Source of the DNA: Planctomycetota bacterium
Lineage (GTDB): Bacteria; Planctomycetota; Phycisphaerae; Phycisphaerales; UBA1924
Length of the DNA stretch: 64,000 nt
Direction: 5' to 3'
NCBI GenBank assembly: GCA_024280755.1
Contig: JAJRPN010000028.1
Location: 1 to 64,000 of the forward strand
In this document: positions 59,311 to 64,000 of the stretch, piece by piece
How positions within the stretch are numbered: the first letter of the stretch is position 1
Layout: each line of letters starts with the position of its first letter
Made by a program: the position numbers and the translations under genes
The notes under the pieces: model-generated
What the model was told of the DNA's origin: nothing
Database searches by the model: none
What the model saw: the letters and a program-made list of their open reading frames with translations, nothing else

Positions 59311-60207
59311 ATGGCCGACCAGACATTTGATAAAGAGATCGCTTCGACCGACTGCGCCAAGGCGCCGTTGAACTCGCGATGGATCTTCAAGCTCCTCGTC
59401 ATTACGCTCGTCGTGTTCGCTGTGGGGGCTTGGGGGCTTTGGGATGCGTCGTCTGTGTATCCTAAGCGAGGGATCCGATATGCGGACTGGGCCAAGTGGC
59501 AGTATCTTGAACAAGCGAAGAAAGCCAACGCAGAAGACTTCGGGGTTTTTATTCGTGAATCTTCTGTGACGAATCCGGCTGAAGAGTTTGAGCGGCTTTC
59601 AGTGACCGAAACGAAGACCCGCAATATTCTTGACTCTTCCAACTCGTCGAGTTTGCGGAACCTGCGTGCATCAATGATGAATACCCGGTATAACTGGCTC
59701 GAAGCGTTGAAGGTTGTTGGTCGGCTCGATGCAGAGCATACAGCGATTGGATCGCCTCAGAACGAGCTTGATGTACTGAAAACAAAGTGGCAGAGCGCCG
59801 GCTCGGTGCCCAAGCCTTTGCATACACTCGATTTGATTGTGCAATGGATGATCATGGCGGTATGCTGGTCGATCGCTTTGTATATGTTCCTTCATATGCT
59901 CAAGGTTCGATCGAAGAAATATGCTTGGAAAGCATCTTCGATGACGCTTACGCTGCCGGGGGGTGCTTCGATTACGCCTGCGGATCTTGAAGAGGTCGAC
60001 AAGCGCAAGTGGGATAAGTTTATCGTGTTTCTTAAGATCAAATCTTCTCATCCTCAGCTCGGAGGCAAGGAGATATCGGTTGATACCTATCAGCATAATC
60101 TGATCGAAGATTGGGTTTTGGCGATGGAAGAGAAGGCGTTTGGTTCCCAAGAAGATGGGGATGATTCAGATTCACCCGCACAATCAGACACAGATTCAGA
60201 CGATTGA
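59311..60207 (+). CDS. Membrane protein of unknown function
   Basis: 298 residues. N-terminal cytosolic ~22 residues, a membrane segment (~res 28-46), an extracytoplasmic helical domain (~50-165), a second segment (~172-192) and a cytosolic C-terminal domain with a Gly-rich strand ('SMTLTLPGGASITPADLEEV') ending in an acidic Asp/Ser tail. I do not recognise the family. 24 bp before the DUF456 gene on the same strand, so probably read with it. Confidence 0.7.
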   Translation: MADQTFDKEIASTDCAKAPLNSRWIFKLLVITLVVFAVGAWGLWDASSVYPKRGIRYADWAKWQYLEQAKKANAEDFGVFIRESSVTNPAEEFERLSVTETKTRNILDSSNSSSLRNLRASMMNTRYNWLEALKVVGRLDAEHTAIGSPQNELDVLKTKWQSAGSVPKPLHTLDLIVQWMIMAVCWSIALYMFLHMLKVRSKKYAWKASSMTLTLPGGASITPADLEEVDKRKWDKFIVFLKIKSSHPQLGGKEISVDTYQHNLIEDWVLAMEEKAFGSQEDGDDSDSPAQSDTDSDD

Positions 60208-60231
60208 TATTCTTCAACAAACGGTGAATGT

Positions 60232-60759
60232 ATGAGTTGGCCAATCTGGGAAGTTTGGGTGATCGCATCGGTCGCGCTGCTCACTGGGATCGCTGGGCTG
60301 GTGTTTGTTGTGCTGGCGTTGCCGGGCATCTGGTTGATGACCCTGGTATCCGCTTTGTGCATGTGGTGGCAGCCTGAGATTATTTCTTGGAGGGCTGTGC
60401 TGACGCTGGCGATCTTGGGCGTGATTTCGGAGATCGCCGATATCGTTGCATCTGCGGTGGGTGTTAAAAAGCTCGGCGGATCTCGCCGGGGTGCGGCCGG
60501 CTCGGTCATCGGCACGATGGCTGGGGCGATCGTGGGAACTGTAGCAATCCCGATCCCGATCATCGGCACGATTGTTGGTGGGATTGTTGGCGCCGGGGCT
60601 GGGGCGATGTTTGTTGAGCGGACGGTTGTTCAACAGAGCTGGAAAGACTCTGCCAAATCTGGAGGCGGGGCAGCTGCGGGGCGTGCGGTGTCGATCTTTG
60701 TCAAAATGGGATTGACGATTGTTTCCTGGGTGTTCTTTATCGCTGCGGCGTTTGTGTGA
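60232..60759 (+). CDS. DUF456 family membrane protein
   Basis: 175 residues, about four membrane segments, Gly-rich in the middle ('GSRRGAAGSVIGTMAGAIVG' and 'IGTIVGGIVGAGAGAMFVE'), with 'LALPGIWLMTL' near the start, as in DUF456 (YqgC-like) proteins. Function unknown. Ends one base before the convergent protease gene. Confidence 0.85.
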   Translation: MSWPIWEVWVIASVALLTGIAGLVFVVLALPGIWLMTLVSALCMWWQPEIISWRAVLTLAILGVISEIADIVASAVGVKKLGGSRRGAAGSVIGTMAGAIVGTVAIPIPIIGTIVGGIVGAGAGAMFVERTVVQQSWKDSAKSGGGAAAGRAVSIFVKMGLTIVSWVFFIAAAFV

Positions 60760-60760
60760 T

Positions 60761-62170
60761 TTAGTCTTCGATCTCGGGGATCAAATCAACATACATGTTT
60801 CGGCGGTTTCGATAGAAGTTGAGATGGATCGATTGGTCTCCGTCGCTGTCGGTGATGTATTGGGCGATGTCTTGGATCGTTTCAAATTTTTGGCCATCGA
60901 TGCTGTAGACAAAGTCGTTGACTTGAAGCCCGCGGCGTTCGGCGGGTGAGTCGAGATCGACGCTGGTGACGATAAACCCTCGGAGCGTTTTGGTCGGTTG
61001 GCCTCGGCGTCTGCTTTCGAGCGGGAGGGTTCCTGATGCAAACTTAGCACCGATTTTTTGGAGATACAAACCCGGAACGACTTGGCGTTGGGCCAGGTTG
61101 ATCTCTTCGTCACGATTGGCGACGATCGCTGTAGTTGTTTTGTATCGGCCATCGCGGATGAAGCTGATTTCGACGGGTTCGTTCGGCTTGGTGAGCATGA
61201 TGGCGTTGGAGAGGCGGACGATGTTTTCGGTGGTTCGCCCGCCGAGCGAGATGATGATATCGCCCGGCTCAAGCCCGGCTTTTTTCGCGGGGCCATCGCC
61301 GATGAGTCTTTGGATCACAACCCCGCCATCGATATCGAGCTTATGGGCATCGACTGGTGGGAGAACTTGCATGTTGATCCCGAGCCATCCGCGTTCGACG
61401 CTTCCGGTCTCGATGATTTGGTTCATGACGGCCTGGGCGATATCTGCGGGGATCGCAAACCCGAGCCCGTTGTTTGAGCCTGTGCGTGAGATGATGGCGG
61501 TGTTGATTCCGATGATGTTGCCGTGAAGATCGACGAGCGGGCCGCCAGAGTTTCCGGGGTTGATTGCAGCATCGGTCTGGATGAACTCTTGGAGCTTTTG
61601 TCCTTTGCTTTTATTGAGCGCTGCGAACTGTGGGCTGGTCGAGCCTCTGCCCTTTGCGCTGACGATGCCGGCGGTTACTGTTTGTTCGAATCCAAAGGGT
61701 GAGCCGATAGCTAAGACCCATTGCCCAACGCGAATCGCTTCGGAGTCGGCAAAGGTCGCGGCCACAATGCCGTCGGCTTCGATTTTGAGAACCGCGAGAT
61801 CGGTCTCGGCGAAGGTGCCAACGAAGGCGGCGGGGAGCTCCCGTCCGTCTGAGAGTCGGACAGAGATGTATCGACCCGCTTCGATGACATGGTTGTTGGT
61901 GAGGATGTAGCCTCGGGTGTCGACGATAACGCCCGAGCCGAGTCCTTCGTTCGATCTTGGATCAGCCCGACGGTTTGAGTTGCGGACGGTGATATGAACA
62001 ACGGAGGGTTCGATTTTTTCTGCCGCGTATTCGAATGCGTCCGAGATATTGAACGCCATGCTCATCGCTTGTTTTTGTGTGGAATCTGGTTGTGCCTCGG
62101 TGTGTGCGATTGCCAATGGCGAGATCGCTGTGAGGAGGATGAGCGTGATCGTTCGACTTGAGAGTTTCAT
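60761..62170 (-). CDS. HtrA/DegP-type periplasmic serine protease
   Basis: 469 residues from ATG 62170; the GTG at 62242 adds no signal-like sequence. Signal peptide MKLSSRTITLILLTAISPLA, then a trypsin-like domain with His94 (TNNHVIEAG), Asp124 (AETDLAVLKI) and Ser208 (INPGNSGGPL). Two PDZ-like domains follow (~res 285-375 and ~390-465; 'RGWLGI' and 'RGLQVNDFVYSIDGQ'). It degrades or refolds misfolded envelope proteins. A single gene, tail-to-tail with DUF456. Confidence 0.93.
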   Translation of the reverse strand: MKLSSRTITLILLTAISPLAIAHTEAQPDSTQKQAMSMAFNISDAFEYAAEKIEPSVVHITVRNSNRRADPRSNEGLGSGVIVDTRGYILTNNHVIEAGRYISVRLSDGRELPAAFVGTFAETDLAVLKIEADGIVAATFADSEAIRVGQWVLAIGSPFGFEQTVTAGIVSAKGRGSTSPQFAALNKSKGQKLQEFIQTDAAINPGNSGGPLVDLHGNIIGINTAIISRTGSNNGLGFAIPADIAQAVMNQIIETGSVERGWLGINMQVLPPVDAHKLDIDGGVVIQRLIGDGPAKKAGLEPGDIIISLGGRTTENIVRLSNAIMLTKPNEPVEISFIRDGRYKTTTAIVANRDEEINLAQRQVVPGLYLQKIGAKFASGTLPLESRRRGQPTKTLRGFIVTSVDLDSPAERRGLQVNDFVYSIDGQKFETIQDIAQYITDSDGDQSIHLNFYRNRRNMYVDLIPEIED

Positions 62171-62282
62171 ACCGCAGCTTCCTTTACATCTATAACCTGC
62201 TTCAACCTGTCTGTATACCGAGTCTGCGCATGCCGGTGGCACTCATGGGGCAACCTGTTATTCATTGGGAATATTCCAGATT

Positions 62283-62750
62283 CTATTGCGAGCCGTATTC
62301 TGCCCAGCTTGAGCTGGTTTCGGAGACCCGTACGCGTTCGAGCATGAGATGAGTCGGCAGCGTAAAGACATTCCCATGAGGATCTGTATACGAACCGCCG
62401 GCTTTGATCTGGGCGGACACAAACTCATAGATGCGCCGAGCAAGCACTTCTGTCGTCGGGTCTTCATTCTCCAGAACGATCAGACGGGCGGTATATTGCT
62501 CGGGGATGGTTTTTAGAAACGGATCGTTGGAGTTGATCATCAGGGCATGATCGTATTGATCAAGGTAGTCTTCAACAGCCAGTTTGAGGGCTTTGAAGTC
62601 GCACACCATGTCGTTGTCATCAAGATGGTCCGAAGCAATGACGAGTTCGACGGTGCGCGAATGCCCGTGGGGGAGTCGGCAGCGACCCGGGTGCTTGGAG
62701 AGCATGTGCCCATTTTCGATTTCGAAGGATTTGCAAACGCGGTAGATCAT
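62283..62750 (-). CDS. queD: 6-carboxytetrahydropterin synthase (QueD)
   Basis: 155 residues from ATG 62750; the longer frame up to 62936 is coded by repeat A4 and queE sequence. The zinc ligands appear as 'ENGHMLSKHPGRCRLPHGHS', and the catalytic Asp/His/Glu region 'YDHALMINSNDPFLK' and Glu in 'MLERVRVSETSSSWAEY' fit the PTPS fold. It makes 6-carboxy-5,6,7,8-tetrahydropterin in queuosine synthesis. With queE and queC upstream it completes the preQ0 part except folE. Confidence 0.92.
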   Translation of the reverse strand: MIYRVCKSFEIENGHMLSKHPGRCRLPHGHSRTVELVIASDHLDDNDMVCDFKALKLAVEDYLDQYDHALMINSNDPFLKTIPEQYTARLIVLENEDPTTEVLARRIYEFVSAQIKAGGSYTDPHGNVFTLPTHLMLERVRVSETSSSWAEYGSQ

Positions 62751-62775
62751 GGGGAATGGTAGGAGGCATTCTCTG

Positions 62776-62852
62776 ACGAGCCGCGACCGTGAGGGAGTGG
62801 TCTTGTTGTTTTCAATGGTCTCAAAGACCACTCCCTCACGGTCGCGGCTCGT
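62776..62852. repeat. Family A inverted repeat, copy A4
   Basis: ACGAGCCGCGACCGTGAGG / CCTCACGGTCGCGGCTCGT with perfect 29-bp arms. Both arms carry the GTGGTC / GACCAC variant, a compensated difference from A1. Lies between queE and queD inside the operon. Confidence 0.92.
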
Positions 62853-62863
62853 TAAGATATGAT

Positions 62864-63595
62864 TTATGTCCCTCGGGTGTCGCCGAAGAGGGCGATGTGG
62901 AGGCGGGGGCAGTAGGTCCAACCTCGTTTGAGGCAAACTTCAAGGATCCATTGGATTGATTTACGATCTGGGACTGCGACGCCTTCGGGCATGAGCATGA
63001 TATCGCGGGGGGCATAGCCCTGAATGTGCGCAAGAACCTGGTCAATCTCGATGAGGTCGGCGGGGTTGCTGACGACGAACTTGAGTTGGCGATCTGGGGT
63101 TGATGCGAGGAGTTCATTGATCGAATCAAAGTTGAGTCGGCGTTCTTCATGGCGGATTGCCCAAACGCCTGAGTCATCACGAGGGTCATTGGTTGGGGTC
63201 GAGTTGGCGAGCTTGGGCGAGAGGCTCATGAGATGGCAGGACACCCCGGGCAGGGTGACGGTGCCTGCGGTTTCGATGGTGATGTGGAAACCGAGTTGGG
63301 CGAGTTGATTGGAGAGGGGGACGAGTTGATCGAAGATCATGGGCTCGCCGCCGGTGAGGACGGCGTGGTGGGTGCCCGATGCTTTGGCGATGGTTGCTTC
63401 ATGGATGAGCGATTCAATAGTGCGTTTGGTATGCTCTGGTTTCCAACTTGCATAGGGCGTATCGCACCAGGTGCAGCGGAGGTTGCACCCCGAGACACGA
63501 CAGAACCACGAAGGCACGCCGGCGAGTTTTCCCTCGCCTTGGATCGAGGTGAAGGTTTCGGAGATGGGGAGTGTGTCGCTCATATGAAGAGTCAT
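62864..63595 (-). CDS. queE: 7-carboxy-7-deazaguanine synthase (QueE)
   Basis: 243 residues from ATG 63595, whose ATGA overlaps the queC stop. Radical SAM CxxxCxxC-type motif in '[17 protein letters not shown]', preceded by the '[15 protein letters not shown]' motif that is specific to QueE, and '[11 protein letters not shown]' for SAM binding. It rearranges 6-carboxytetrahydropterin to 7-carboxy-7-deazaguanine. Repeat A4 follows 11 bp after the stop. Confidence 0.94.
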   Translation of the reverse strand: MTLHMSDTLPISETFTSIQGEGKLAGVPSWFCRVSGCNLRCTWCDTPYASWKPEHTKRTIESLIHEATIAKASGTHHAVLTGGEPMIFDQLVPLSNQLAQLGFHITIETAGTVTLPGVSCHLMSLSPKLANSTPTNDPRDDSGVWAIRHEERRLNFDSINELLASTPDRQLKFVVSNPADLIEIDQVLAHIQGYAPRDIMLMPEGVAVPDRKSIQWILEVCLKRGWTYCPRLHIALFGDTRGT

Positions 63596-64000
63596 GCGTA
63601 GATCGTCGGGTCGGGGATGTTGGCTTGTTTGAATCCTGCTTTGCGGAGGATGCACGAATCGCAATGCCCGCATGCGCCGCCTGCGGGTGATGGATCATAA
63701 CACGAATGGGTCTTGCTGTAGTCCACGCCGAGCATTGTCCCGGCTTGGATGATCTGGGCTTTGGTCATCTTAAGTAGCGGGGTGTGGACCTGGATGTTCT
63801 TTCCCTCGACGCCGAGCTTGGTGGCGAGGTTGGCGGTTTGTATAAAGGATGCGATGAACTCTGGTCGGCAGTCTGGGTAGCCTGAGTAGTCGATGGCGTT
63901 GACGCCGATGAAGAGATCGGACGAGTTGAGGGTTTCTGCGTAGGCCAGTGCGATCGAGAGGAAGACCAGATTTCGTGCGGGGACATAGGTGATCGGGATG
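63592..64000 (-). CDS. queC: 7-cyano-7-deazaguanine synthase (QueC), 3' part only
   Basis: The window holds the last 136 codons; the start lies beyond 64000. Sequence is read in the frame ending TGA 63592-63594: '[20 protein letters not shown]', '[18 protein letters not shown]' and the C-terminal zinc site '[17 protein letters not shown]' are diagnostic. It turns carboxy-deazaguanine into preQ0 using ATP and ammonia. First gene seen of queC-queE-queD. Confidence 0.95.
   Translation of the reverse strand, partial: IPITYVPARNLVFLSIALAYAETLNSSDLFIGVNAIDYSGYPDCRPEFIASFIQTANLATKLGVEGKNIQVHTPLLKMTKAQIIQAGTMLGVDYSKTHSCYDPSPAGGACGHCDSCILRKAGFKQANIPDPTIYA

Noticed and set aside
62283..62936. Longer queD frame starting at 62936
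   Set aside because: Its first 62 codons are encoded by repeat A4 and by queE sequence; ATG 62750 opens a normal-length QueD.
63765..63986. 73-codon minus-strand frame at the window end
   Set aside because: It is an out-of-phase shadow of queC, whose true frame ends at 63592.

Overview
The window looks like a chromosomal segment of a marine planctomycete of the class Phycisphaerae. The best evidence is three secreted proteins that end in a paired, Ca-binding, dockerin-like C-terminus closing in Gly-Cys-Pro (the 'GC-type dockerin' tail, which as I recall is typical of Phycisphaerae). Genes often lack Shine-Dalgarno sites, pseudopilin-like envelope proteins are present, and many dispersed palindromic intergenic repeats occur. 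I see no prophage, transposase, integrase or CRISPR array. It is mostly housekeeping DNA with an unusual density of repeats.

Layout. 0.2-10.5 kb: GC-dockerin proteins, a yeast-type cytosine deaminase convergent with upp, and an ABC exporter-like operon with a DUF3299-like protein. 10.6-21.4 kb: dnaB, pdxH, a hydrolase/membrane/ATP-grasp fusion, an RlmN-type methyltransferase, an SPFH protein, asnS and a secreted metallopeptidase. 21.5-29.5 kb: nhaA, astB and a Mn/Zn/Fe-type ABC operon whose two permeases both carry DtxR-like C-termini. 29.8-46.1 kb: topA, a ClC transporter, prepilin-like genes (one broken), a serine hydrolase, uvrC, an M20 amidohydrolase, an HD-GYP protein, an iron-type binding protein, a coiled-coil membrane protein and an O-antigen ligase-like protein. 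46.2-51 kb: tRNA-Ser, truncated haemoglobin, a methyltransferase, an ABC-F protein and a CheW protein containing a CZB domain. 51-58.5 kb: a six-gene minus-strand operon (Nudix, cyclodeaminase, SpoIIE-type phosphatase, YkgJ, MsbA-like ABC, small zinc-finger protein), then ybaB and dnaX. 58.5-64 kb: a broken SEC-C gene, SRP RNA, two membrane proteins, an HtrA-type protease and a queCED operon cut by the window end.

Most notable observations: (1) dnaX carries a complete -1 programmed frameshift cassette (internal AGGAGG, A7 slippery run, hairpin) and the -1 frame encodes the rest of tau; (2) four families of paired palindromic repeats, one with compensatory arm changes, one bracketing uvrC, and one inserted in frame in the N-terminus of the metal-transporter ATPase; (3) DtxR-type metal ligands are retained on both metal permeases, with a tandem palindromic operator at the operon head; (4) DnaB ends in an SSB-like acidic tip; (5) an alpha/beta hydrolase, membrane and ATP-grasp three-part fusion.

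Everything here was read by eye. Family names rest on motifs, and no database or folding program was run.
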